5,576 nt of DNA from an uncultured Candidatus Saccharibacteria bacterium (GTDB lineage: Bacteria; Patescibacteriota; Saccharimonadia; Saccharimonadales; Saccharimonadaceae). Below are positions 1 through 5,576 of this stretch, piece by piece; position 1 is the stretch's first letter, and each line of letters starts with the position of its first letter. The DNA lies in the NCBI GenBank assembly GCA_938036845.1, contig CALHWA010000026.1, positions 1-5,576 on the forward strand, read 5' to 3'. The notes below the pieces were generated by a model that made no database searches, was not told the origin of the DNA, and saw only the letters and a list, made by a program, of their open reading frames with translations. Made by a program: the position numbers and the translations under genes.

Positions 1-2516
1 CCCACCTTCACCTCTAATTGCTGGAGAGGATGACTACCCTGTCGGTAGTATACCGTCGCCGATTGTCCGCTAGAGCTTACGGCGACGGAGACACTTGGCT
101 TAGAGTCGGTGCAGCGATGAGTGTCGTCATTGTTGGTGGCGTCATAGCCATCTTGGGCTGAGACAGTCTCTTTGCCTGACGAGTCTTTCGACCGAGTAAC
201 AGGGATATCCACACGAGCTGACTCTGGTGTGCAGTTTGTGGCCTTTTTCTTAGACACCCGGTCGAATGACATTGTGTTGCTGCTGCGGTTAGAGTTTTTG
301 TTGTAATACGATGGATAGATCTCGTTGTTGATTCGCTGGATACCGCTTGGTGCAGAGAACCAGTCGCTGTATGATGCTTTGTGTTGACTGACGTAATATT
401 GCGTGGCATCGGCCATAGTGTAGTCGAGCAGCATAGCGGGGATGAGCGAGTTACCGTTGCGGAGCGGTGACGTATCAGAGTTGCCCAGCCAAACCGCCAT
501 CGATAATGCTGGTGTATAGCCGACTGTCCAAATATCCTTTGCTACCACCTTGCCATTAATCTCGGAGTTTGATGTACCGGTCTTGACAGCAGTCTTTGCC
601 TTGAGGCGGTTCATTTGTGGCATGTAGTCTTGCCCACCACCGAGGTTGGCCCGTGCACTGGAGTCACCGAGGATATCGTTGACGATGTAGGCAGCTTGCT
701 GATCGATTACCTGCTTCGTAGAGGCTGTGTACTGCTTAAGGACTTGGCCAGTACTGTTGGTTACTTTGAGAACGGTTGATTGCGGGGTATAGGTGCCCAT
801 CCGCGCCAAAGACGCAATAGCGTTGACGTGATCGACGAGGCGCGTACCACAGCTCCCGATGGCGCTTGATAGGCCAGCTTGGGCATCTGCGCCTTGGGTG
901 CAGTAAGCACTGTCGCCCATCTCGCGAATGGTCTGCCAGGTGCTGCCGCGCCTATTGCGCTCATTTTCTTGCATAGCCTTAATGGCGGGGATGTTACGCG
1001 AGCGAGCGAGGGCTTGGCGGAGATTAATGTTGTTTTGGAACTTGCCATCGGCGTTTTGCGGCGTCCAGCTGCCAAAGCTGATCTTTGAGTCGGAGAGGAC
1101 AGAGCCACTCCCGTAGTTGGTTCTACCATTACCCTTGTTTTGAAAGAGTTGAGCATAGACCAGTGGCTTGATGGATGAACCAGGCTGGATAAAGGCAGTA
1201 GCGGCATTGTTTTGACCAAAGACGGCATAGTTAAAGTCTCGACTCCCAACCAGCGCTACCACTTGACCTGTTTTATTATCCTCGATAGCAGCTGCACCAT
1301 TAGTAAAGCCGGCATAGGTCGCACAGTTAGTATTACCACAGTGAGAGTTAGTAAGCTTGCCATTAAACATACTTTGCATACGAGTCTCAAGCTTACCTTG
1401 AAGCGTTGAATCAAGTGTAGTTGTAACGGTGAGGCCGCCTTTGCCGACGGTCGATTTGCCCAATTCTTTTTCGAGCTGGTCGCGCACCATCAGGACGAAG
1501 TGCGGCGCTTTTATGTCGGCATATTGCTCAGCCTTTGGTTTTACAGTGTCAAGAATGGGAACTTGCTTTGCTTCGTTAGCCTGCTCTTTGGTAATGTAAT
1601 TCATCTCAACCATACTATCAAGCACCTTGTGCTGGCGTGCAATGAGGGCACTATTACCTGGTACGTAATATGGGTCGTAGAGCCCAGGGCTGTTAGGGAT
1701 GCCGGCGAGCAGCGCCGCTTCGGCTAGGGTGAGATCCTTGGCTGATTTCTGGAAGTAGGTGCGTGCGGCCGATTCAACACCATTACGACGGCCACCATAT
1801 GATGCTTCGTTGAGGTAGAGATTGAGGATTTGATCTTTGTTGTACATACGCTCGACCTCAATCGAGAGAATCACCTCCTTGATCTTGCGTGGTATACCAT
1901 CGAGGCCGCGTTTTTCGATCTCACTTTTCTCAAAGAAGGCTTGCTTAACGAGCTGTTGTGTCAGTGTTGAGCCACCCTGTACGGCATTACCCTGCGAGTT
2001 GCTCAGGAACGCGCGAGAAATACCAGCTAGGCTAATACCATGGTGATTATAAAAGTCGCGATCTTCTACGGCAATTGTCGCTTTCTTCACATAATCACTG
2101 ATCTGGTTGCCGTCGACCACCAGTTTGTAGTCGCCACTACCTTTATCCTCCCAGAGGAGCTGGCCACTGCGGTCGAGATATTTTGTAACAGTGGTCTGGA
2201 CGCGCTTGTCTATCTCACCAGGGCGAATTGCATCGAGGTCTTTGCGGTAGTAGGTGAAGAGCCCAGCAATGATGAGGGCGAGCACGAGGAAAAACCCACC
2301 AACTACCTTGAGGATGGCATAAGCCCCACGCTTGCTAAATAAAAATTGTGCCACTCGGCGTGGATGCATCCGATAGAGTAGCCGCTTGAGAGGTTGCTTG
2401 GGTAGGCTTGCCAAGTACTCCGCTCTGCGGCGGGCTTCGGCGTCTTTTTTGGTGCGGCGCTTGGCTGCAAGATTGGAGTAGACGCTAACTCGATGTGATA
2501 AATTATTTTTGACCAC
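1..2516 (-). CDS. Class A penicillin-binding protein (bifunctional glycosyltransferase/transpeptidase), 3'-truncated by window edge
   Basis: Polymerises lipid II into glycan strands and cross-links the peptides at the outer face of the membrane. The reading frame is open from a GTG at 2516 to the left edge without a stop: 838 codons are present and the C-terminus is missing. GTG is the first possible start, because an in-frame TAA lies at 2523-2525 and AGAGGAA sits 9 bases upstream. Layout seen: a basic cytoplasmic tail (1-65), one membrane helix (about 67-88), then a GT51 domain. GT51 motifs are EDRDF with catalytic Glu151, GGSTLTQQ (181-188), RKIKE (210-214) and KDQILNLYLNE (227-237). The transpeptidase domain has nucleophile Ser447 in SSIK (447-450), SRN (506-508) and KTGT (645-648). 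A Ser/Asn-rich tail beyond about 720 leads into a probable C-terminal beta domain. All three transpeptidase motifs and the GT Glu are intact, so both activities are expected. The six cysteines all lie after residue 390. The family assignment is firm; a specific gene name (ponA, mrcA) is not. Confidence 0.96.
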   Translation of the reverse strand, partial: MVKNNLSHRVSVYSNLAAKRRTKKDAEARRRAEYLASLPKQPLKRLLYRMHPRRVAQFLFSKRGAYAILKVVGGFFLVLALIIAGLFTYYRKDLDAIRPGEIDKRVQTTVTKYLDRSGQLLWEDKGSGDYKLVVDGNQISDYVKKATIAVEDRDFYNHHGISLAGISRAFLSNSQGNAVQGGSTLTQQLVKQAFFEKSEIEKRGLDGIPRKIKEVILSIEVERMYNKDQILNLYLNEASYGGRRNGVESAARTYFQKSAKDLTLAEAALLAGIPNSPGLYDPYYVPGNSALIARQHKVLDSMVEMNYITKEQANEAKQVPILDTVKPKAEQYADIKAPHFVLMVRDQLEKELGKSTVGKGGLTVTTTLDSTLQGKLETRMQSMFNGKLTNSHCGNTNCATYAGFTNGAAAIEDNKTGQVVALVGSRDFNYAVFGQNNAATAFIQPGSSIKPLVYAQLFQNKGNGRTNYGSGSVLSDSKISFGSWTPQNADGKFQNNINLRQALARSRNIPAIKAMQENERNRRGSTWQTIREMGDSAYCTQGADAQAGLSSAIGSCGTRLVDHVNAIASLARMGTYTPQSTVLKVTNSTGQVLKQYTASTKQVIDQQAAYIVNDILGDSSARANLGGGQDYMPQMNRLKAKTAVKTGTSNSEINGKVVAKDIWTVGYTPALSMAVWLGNSDTSPLRNGNSLIPAMLLDYTMADATQYYVSQHKASYSDWFSAPSGIQRINNEIYPSYYNKNSNRSSNTMSFDRVSKKKATNCTPESARVDIPVTRSKDSSGKETVSAQDGYDATNNDDTHRCTDSKPSVSVAVSSSGQSATVYYRQGSHPLQQLEVKV

Positions 2517-2525
2517 GATCTCTTA

Positions 2526-2532
2526 TTCCTCT
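2526..2532 (-). promoter_or_regulatory. Ribosome binding site of the PBP gene
   Basis: On the minus strand AGAGGAA lies 9 bases before GTG 2516. It supports this non-ATG start; the in-frame TAA at 2523-2525 excludes any longer protein. Confidence 0.75.
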
Positions 2533-2552
2533 AACACACGATATTCCTCTGC

Positions 2553-2561
2553 ATTATAGCA
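2553..2561 (-). promoter_or_regulatory. Extended -10 promoter of the PBP gene
   Basis: The minus strand reads TGC-TATAAT, a perfect extended -10 box. The expected transcription start is near 2546, giving a leader of about 30 bases that contains the ribosome binding site. The region 17 bases upstream (about 2576-2581) reads AGCCCT, which is not a recognisable -35, so the TGn extension probably compensates. The divergent tyrS box begins about 50 bases away. Confidence 0.75.
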
Positions 2562-2611
2562 TTATGTAGGTGGGTAGGGCTAGTCTTTCCCGCCGCGTGG
2601 CTCCTATTTCG

Positions 2612-2620
2612 TGCTAAAAT
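2612..2620 (+). promoter_or_regulatory. Extended -10 promoter of tyrS
   Basis: The plus strand reads TGC-TAAAAT, with an expected transcription start near 2627. No good -35 is seen 16-18 bases upstream. The predicted leader of about 40 bases has no room for a T-box, the usual control element of tyrS in Firmicutes. The start site also falls only about 6 bases before the upstream ATG at 2633, which argues against that ATG as the real start. Confidence 0.6.
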
Positions 2621-2656
2621 AAATAGCAATACATGAGCATAAGAAAGAGCAAGAGT

Positions 2657-2662
2657 GGAGGA
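2657..2662 (+). promoter_or_regulatory. Ribosome binding site that decides the tyrS start
   Basis: GGAGGA lies just before ATG 2666, with a tight gap of 3 bases after the hexamer (4 after GGAGG). The in-frame ATG at 2633 has no Shine-Dalgarno sequence, and its 11 extra residues match nothing in TyrRS. ATG 2666 is therefore preferred. Confidence 0.7.
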
Positions 2663-2665
2663 TAT

Positions 2666-3874
2666 ATGACCTTAGCAGAAGAACTAACCTGGCGCGGATT
2701 CATTAACCAAACGACGTTTGCTGATATCAATGACATCAATGAACCACGCACTTTCTACATCGGCGTTGACCCGAGTGCACCGAGCATGACGATTGGCAAC
2801 TTGGCCGTTATGATGCTGTGCCGGCACTTCATCGACCATGGACACACACCACTGTTGCTTGTGGGAGGTGCAACCGGCATGATTGGTGACCCAGATGGCA
2901 AAAAGCAAGAGCGTGATCTCCGCGATGCCGAGACGGTAGCACGTAGTGTTGAGGGGTTGACGGCGCAATTTCGACAGATATTTCGCGGCCAGGATTTTGC
3001 GGTAGTCAATAACGCCGATTGGTTTGCTCACGTTAATTATGTCGATTTTTTACACCAGATCGGTAAGCACGTCAGTATGACGCAGCTGCTCGACCGCGAT
3101 TTTGTGCAGCAACGGATCGGTGAAGGCGGGGCAGGCATTAGCTATGGTGAATTTAGTTATGCATTGATTCAAGGTTACGACTTCTTGCACCTGTACCGCG
3201 AGAAGGGTGCGACGCTGCAATTGGCTGGTGCCGACCAGTGGGGCAATAGTGTGACAGGCGTGTCGCTCATTCGCAAACTCGAGGGTGGCGAAGCTCATGT
3301 CTTGACAGCACCGCTGGTGATTAATAAGCAAACAGGAGTGAAATTTGGCAAGTCGGAGGGTGGTGCAGTCTGGCTTGACCCAGCACTGACGAGTCCATAC
3401 AAATTTTACCAATTTTGGCTCAACTGCGATGACGAAACGAGCGAAGACTTGATCAAGATCTACACGTTACTTGATCAAGCAACTATCGAAGCATTGATCG
3501 ACACCCACCGCGCTAACCCTGGCATGCGCACCCTACAAAAGGCTCTCGCACGAAAAGTAACCGATATCGTCCACGGCCACGAACGTCGCGAGAGTGTGGA
3601 GCGGGTGACGAGCGTACTCTTTGGCAATAACGACCTATCGACGCTGCGCGAGGAAGATCTTGACGCGCTGGCTGACGAGATCCCAACCGTCTCACCTCAA
3701 TCAGTAGTAACCGCTCTGGTGGAGGCTGAGGTCTGCGCTAGCAATGGCGAAGCACGCCGCCTCATCAAAAACAATGCCATTAGCCTTGACGGTGCAAAAA
3801 TCACCAGTGATCGACCAGCGACCAGCCCAAGCTTGATCAAAAAAGGCAAGAATAGCTTCGTGCTTGTGCGATAG
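2666..3874 (+). CDS. tyrS: Tyrosyl-tRNA synthetase (class Ic)
   Basis: Cytoplasmic enzyme that activates tyrosine with ATP and charges tRNA-Tyr (EC 6.1.1.1). From ATG 2666 it has 402 residues, normal for bacterial TyrRS of the E. coli/Geobacillus type; the frame is open back to ATG 2633. The Rossmann catalytic domain has YIGVDPSAPS (31-40), then TIGN (42-45) where most TyrRS have HIGH. VGGATGMIGDP follows at 66-76. Tyrosine-pocket residues equivalent to Geobacillus Tyr169, Gln173 and Asp176 appear as Tyr165, Gln169 and Asp172. The DQWGN motif is at 190-194. The second ATP signature is KFGKS (226-230), followed by EGGAVWLDP and TSPYKFYQFW, which are near-diagnostic for TyrRS. A C-terminal S4-like RNA-binding domain covers about 342-402 (NGEARRLIKNNAISLDG). 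The stop is TAG. The only oddity is the TIGN signature. No intrinsic terminator is evident after the gene, so some read-through into the next gene is possible. Confidence 0.97.
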   Translation: MTLAEELTWRGFINQTTFADINDINEPRTFYIGVDPSAPSMTIGNLAVMMLCRHFIDHGHTPLLLVGGATGMIGDPDGKKQERDLRDAETVARSVEGLTAQFRQIFRGQDFAVVNNADWFAHVNYVDFLHQIGKHVSMTQLLDRDFVQQRIGEGGAGISYGEFSYALIQGYDFLHLYREKGATLQLAGADQWGNSVTGVSLIRKLEGGEAHVLTAPLVINKQTGVKFGKSEGGAVWLDPALTSPYKFYQFWLNCDDETSEDLIKIYTLLDQATIEALIDTHRANPGMRTLQKALARKVTDIVHGHERRESVERVTSVLFGNNDLSTLREEDLDALADEIPTVSPQSVVTALVEAEVCASNGEARRLIKNNAISLDGAKITSDRPATSPSLIKKGKNSFVLVR

Positions 3875-3948
3875 ACGGGTGTTCTCGATGGCTACGCTCA
3901 GCAGAATGGTAGCAACCGATCATTCGATTATGTATTTGCCATATTTTA

Positions 3949-3957
3949 TGGTATGAT
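3949..3957 (+). promoter_or_regulatory. Extended -10 promoter of the HAD/PMM-like gene
   Basis: The plus strand reads TGG-TATGAT inside the 120 bp gap after tyrS, with a start expected near 3964. No clear -35 is seen. A small dyad, CCATA-TTT-TATGG (3939-3951), overlaps the TG extension. The leader of about 30 bases carries the strong Shine-Dalgarno GAGGAG at 3981-3986. Confidence 0.6.
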
Positions 3958-3994
3958 AATGGCACATTAATTAGCTACAAGAGGAGAATTTGTC

Positions 3995-4753
3995 ATGAAA
4001 AAATTGATTGCATTTGACCTAGACGATACGTTGGCAGTAACGAAGTCGCCCGTGAGCGACCGGATGGCGGCTCTGCTGGGGCGCTTACTGGAGAAGTATG
4101 ATGTATGTGTCATCACTGGCGGGGACTTCAAGCAGATCCAAAAGCAGGTGACTAGTCGCCTTGATGTGTCTCCCGAGCTGCTGGCCAAGTTTCATGCTAT
4201 GCCGACGTGTGGCACGCGCTATTATCGTTTCGACCCACAGGCAGGCGAGTGGCAGTTGCAGTATGCTGAGGATCTGACGGATGAGCAAAAGGCGCAAATC
4301 GTGAGTGTGCTTGAGTCGACTGCACGGGAGATGGGGATCTGGTGTGAGCACCCAGCAGGTGAGATTATCGAGGATCGTCAGAGTCAGATCACTATATCTG
4401 CCTTGGGTCAGCAGGCCACTCCGGAGGAAAAATATGCATGGGCAGAGAAATACAAGGATATCCGGCCAATTTACCGCGACAAAGTAGCGGCACAGTTGCC
4501 TGGCCTCGAAGTGCGTATTGGCGGCACTACCAGCACCGACATTACCCGTCCTGGCATCGACAAAGCCTATGGAATGAAGAAGCTGCTTGAGGCTAATGGC
4601 TTAGAAAAAAGCGAAGTCCTCTTCTTTGGCGATAAGATCGAAGAAGGCGGAAACGACTATCCAGTCCGCGCGATGGGTATCGACAGCATTGCCGTCAATG
4701 GCTGGGAAACAACCGCCTATGCTCTAGATGGGGTCTTGGGCGTAACGGAGTAA
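3995..4753 (+). CDS. PMM2-like HAD-IIB superfamily enzyme (putative phosphomannomutase or sugar phosphatase)
   Basis: A 252-residue cytoplasmic HAD protein, the usual length of eukaryotic-type alpha-phosphomannomutase, which interconverts mannose-6-phosphate and mannose-1-phosphate. The start ATG 3995 has GAGGAG 8 bases upstream. HAD motif I is FDLDDT, with nucleophile Asp8 and acid/base Asp10. Motif II is ITGGDF (40-45, Thr41). Motif IV is FFGDKIEEGGND (210-221), nearly identical to the FFGDKTMPGGND of human PMM2. The cap domain covers about 85-185 and ends in IGGTTSTDITRPGIDK, matching the substrate-binding IGGQISFDVFPDGWDK of PMM2; Ser180 and Asp182 are kept. By eye against remembered human PMM2, Arg128 matches Arg123, but Gln139 replaces Arg134 and Lys146 replaces Arg141. 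Fold and family are therefore firm, while mutase activity is not; a phosphatase acting on another sugar phosphate is possible. It has its own promoter and ends in a strong terminator. Mannose-1-phosphate would feed GDP-mannose glycan synthesis, but no such gene is in view. Confidence 0.85.
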   Translation: MKKLIAFDLDDTLAVTKSPVSDRMAALLGRLLEKYDVCVITGGDFKQIQKQVTSRLDVSPELLAKFHAMPTCGTRYYRFDPQAGEWQLQYAEDLTDEQKAQIVSVLESTAREMGIWCEHPAGEIIEDRQSQITISALGQQATPEEKYAWAEKYKDIRPIYRDKVAAQLPGLEVRIGGTTSTDITRPGIDKAYGMKKLLEANGLEKSEVLFFGDKIEEGGNDYPVRAMGIDSIAVNGWETTAYALDGVLGVTE

Positions 4754-4803
4754 AAACCTTTACTTTCATACACTGACCAAAAGAGCGAAAACTTGCGGTA
4801 TAT

Positions 4804-4835
4804 AAAAATACTCACCTAGTAGGGTGAGTATTTTT
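4804..4835. terminator. Bidirectional intrinsic terminator between convergent genes
   Basis: A perfect 13 bp stem has its left arm at 4804-4816 (AAAAATACTCACC), its loop TAGTAG at 4817-4822 and its right arm at 4823-4835 (GGTGAGTATTTTT). The A-tract and T-tract give a U-run on either strand. It can therefore end transcripts of the plus-strand HAD gene (50 bases after its stop) and of the minus-strand membrane gene. It is the strongest hairpin noticed in the window. Confidence 0.92.
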
Positions 4836-4854
4836 GTAGTGAGTGCTGAATAAA

Positions 4855-4974
4855 CTAAAGCTGCTCTCTACTAAGCTTTTTATAACAAAACCGCGCAAGC
4901 TCTGGCGCAATGGTGTCGTATGTCTTGCCGGCGAGCAGACCTCCAGCTTCGGAGAGTTCTACAACTCGTTTAGC
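4855..4974 (-). other. Out-of-frame coding-like tail of the membrane-protein gene
   Basis: Directly beyond the stop of the membrane-protein gene, the -1 frame on the minus strand is open for 39 codons and ends in TAG at 4855-4857. It reads AKRVVELSEAGG, then LLAGKTYDTIAPELARF, then CYKKLSREQL. Codons such as GCC-GGC-AAG and TAC-GAC-ACC resemble those of the neighbouring genes, and the peptide looks like a normal helical C-terminus. There is no ATG, GTG or TTG start in this frame after the TGA at 4975-4977, so it cannot be an independent gene. Its stop is 20 bases from the terminator stem, a typical gene-end spacing, against about 123 bases for the stop at 4959. It is probably the original C-terminus of the upstream gene, separated by a one-base loss between about 4962 and 4977. 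It could instead be chance open sequence. Confidence 0.5.
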
Positions 4975-5546
4975 TCATACACAAAATCGCCAGTATTCAT
5001 AGAAAAGCAAAATACTTCATAGCTAGATGGCTTTTGTGAAGAACGTGAGGTAAGGTCGTAAAAAAGTTGCTCAAACGTGGTGGGTAATGCTCTAGGTGGC
5101 GTCCATCGACGCATTGCGCATTTACTCTGGGCAGTAGTGGCAGCGACAGCGATGCGACGCACCCGATCCGGCAACTTTTCATTTAGTGCCGGAATGCTGG
5201 TGTGCAAATTATCGAATAAACTCCAGTTGTTATCGCAATTATTGCGGCATATAGCGAAGGGCTGCTTTGTGGTGATAAGCTGATGAACTTGCTCAGTTAA
5301 ATGTCCAACTACTATGCCGTATCGCCCGTCTTTTGCGAGTACTTCGCCGGAGGTTTCGTCCCCTGTTGCGTTCGAGACGACATGAGGTGCAATGCGTTGT
5401 GAGAAAAGGTCGCTTGCTGTAGTTGGCTGTGTTTGCAACGAGCGATGCAACCATAAAAAAGCAACTATGAAAACCAGTAATAACACCATAATGATAATGA
5501 CAATAATGAAATGCTTAGACTTGGTGGTGTGTGAACTAGCTGTCAT
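4959..5546 (-). CDS. Unrecognised single-pass membrane protein, possibly frameshifted at its 3' end
   Basis: I do not recognise this 195-residue protein. Residues 1-12 are short and Lys/His-containing, followed by a very hydrophobic helix (about 13-33, mostly Ile, Val and Leu) and then LHRSLQTQ. This fits an N-terminal anchor with an extracytoplasmic domain of about 160 residues. There is no lipobox and no clear signal peptidase site. Four cysteines occur, two as CRNNC (100-104), plus Cys143 and Cys180. The segment LNEKLPDRVRRIAVAATTAQ (121-140) looks like an amphipathic helix. No enzymatic motif is evident. ATG 5546 is the only reasonable start: the next Met (residue 20) is inside the helix. 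No Shine-Dalgarno sequence is present and the -10 box is so close that the mRNA is probably leaderless or nearly so. The annotated end may be artificial, since coding-like sequence continues in the -1 frame to 4855; a restored protein would have about 230 residues. It is convergent with the HAD gene and shares its terminator. That it is a gene is likely; its function is unknown. Confidence 0.78.
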   Translation of the reverse strand: MTASSHTTKSKHFIIVIIIMVLLLVFIVAFLWLHRSLQTQPTTASDLFSQRIAPHVVSNATGDETSGEVLAKDGRYGIVVGHLTEQVHQLITTKQPFAICRNNCDNNWSLFDNLHTSIPALNEKLPDRVRRIAVAATTAQSKCAMRRWTPPRALPTTFEQLFYDLTSRSSQKPSSYEVFCFSMNTGDFVYELNEL

Positions 5547-5557
5547 ATCTTAATACA

Positions 5558-5566
5558 AGTATACCA
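5558..5566 (-). promoter_or_regulatory. Extended -10 promoter of the membrane-protein gene
   Basis: The minus strand reads TGG-TATACT. The expected transcription start is about 5550-5551, only some 5 bases before ATG 5546. Any -35 would lie beyond the right edge and cannot be judged. Confidence 0.6.
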
Positions 5567-5576
5567 CCTTGTCGCA

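Noticed and set aside
77..409. 110-codon open frame on the minus strand near the left edge
   Set aside because: It is out of frame with the continuous PBP coding sequence and its composition (Thr/Ser/His-rich, no motif) fits a shadow frame.
761..1249. 162-codon open frame on the minus strand inside the PBP gene
   Set aside because: It is a shadow of the PBP gene in another frame; the PBP frame around it encodes the expected transpeptidase motifs SSIK and SRN without a break.
2633..2665. Eleven-residue N-terminal extension of TyrRS starting at ATG 2633
   Set aside because: There is no ribosome binding site, the predicted transcription start lies only about 6 bases upstream, and the extension matches no TyrRS N-terminus; ATG 2666 has GGAGGA.
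3891..3913. Inverted repeat GCTAC...GTAGC as a tyrS terminator
   Set aside because: The stem is only 5 bp with a 13-base loop and no T-tract follows, so it is not a convincing intrinsic terminator.
3890..3932. tRNA-like stretch after tyrS (GCTCAGCAGAATGGTAG looks like a D-arm, TTCGATT like a T-loop)
   Set aside because: There is no pairing D-stem, no room for an anticodon arm between the two elements, and no acceptor stem; the resemblance is superficial.
4962..4977. Programmed -1 frameshift site in the membrane gene
   Set aside because: The heptamer GCTAAAC does not follow the X-XXY-YYZ pattern and no strong hairpin or pseudoknot follows at the right spacing; a base loss or assembly error is simpler.
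5077..5283. Plus-strand 68-codon open frame opposite the membrane gene
   Set aside because: No ribosome binding site or promoter was seen, and it lies antisense to a better-supported gene with a clear membrane helix.
1..5576. Mobile element, CRISPR array, toxin-antitoxin or defence module
   Set aside because: No transposase, integrase, spaced repeats, terminal inverted repeats or defence-family motifs were found on either strand.

Overview
The window reads as ordinary chromosomal DNA of a bacterium with a reduced, Gram-positive-like envelope. My best guess is a Patescibacteria/CPR lineage, most likely Saccharibacteria (TM7). This rests on the look of the class A penicillin-binding protein, the TIGN-type tyrosyl-tRNA synthetase, very compact spacing and weak -35 boxes. 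It is an impression from memory of family members, not a search result. UGG codes Trp and the visible stops are TAG and TAA, so no recoding is needed.

Layout. From 1 to 2516 on the minus strand lies a bifunctional peptidoglycan synthase (class A PBP). It runs open through the left edge, so its C-terminus is outside the window. A 149 bp divergent promoter region (2517-2665) separates it from tyrS (2666-3874, plus). After a 120 bp gap with its own promoter comes a eukaryotic-PMM2-like HAD-IIB enzyme (3995-4753, plus). A perfect 13 bp bidirectional terminator (4804-4835) lies between this gene and a convergent, unrecognised single-pass membrane protein (4959-5546, minus). No gap longer than 300 bases lacks a gene.

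How the genes relate. They are four separately promoted units rather than one operon. The PBP builds cell wall, TyrRS serves translation, and the HAD enzyme probably handles a sugar phosphate. The orphan is predicted to be anchored in the membrane with its bulk outside. All four units carry an extended -10 box (TGn plus a TATAAT-like hexamer) with no convincing -35 in the visible sequence.

Most interesting points. (1) The orphan membrane gene is followed, in the -1 frame, by 39 clean codons with coding character and no start codon of their own. They end 20 bases before the terminator, which suggests a single-base lesion or error, or a recoding event, near the annotated stop. (2) The PMM2-like enzyme seems to lack two of the three cap arginines that bind substrate phosphate in human PMM2. 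(3) The orphan gene looks leaderless. (4) The PBP has six cysteines, all extracytoplasmic and arranged as three neighbouring pairs. I saw no mobile element, CRISPR array, tRNA, rRNA or defence system.
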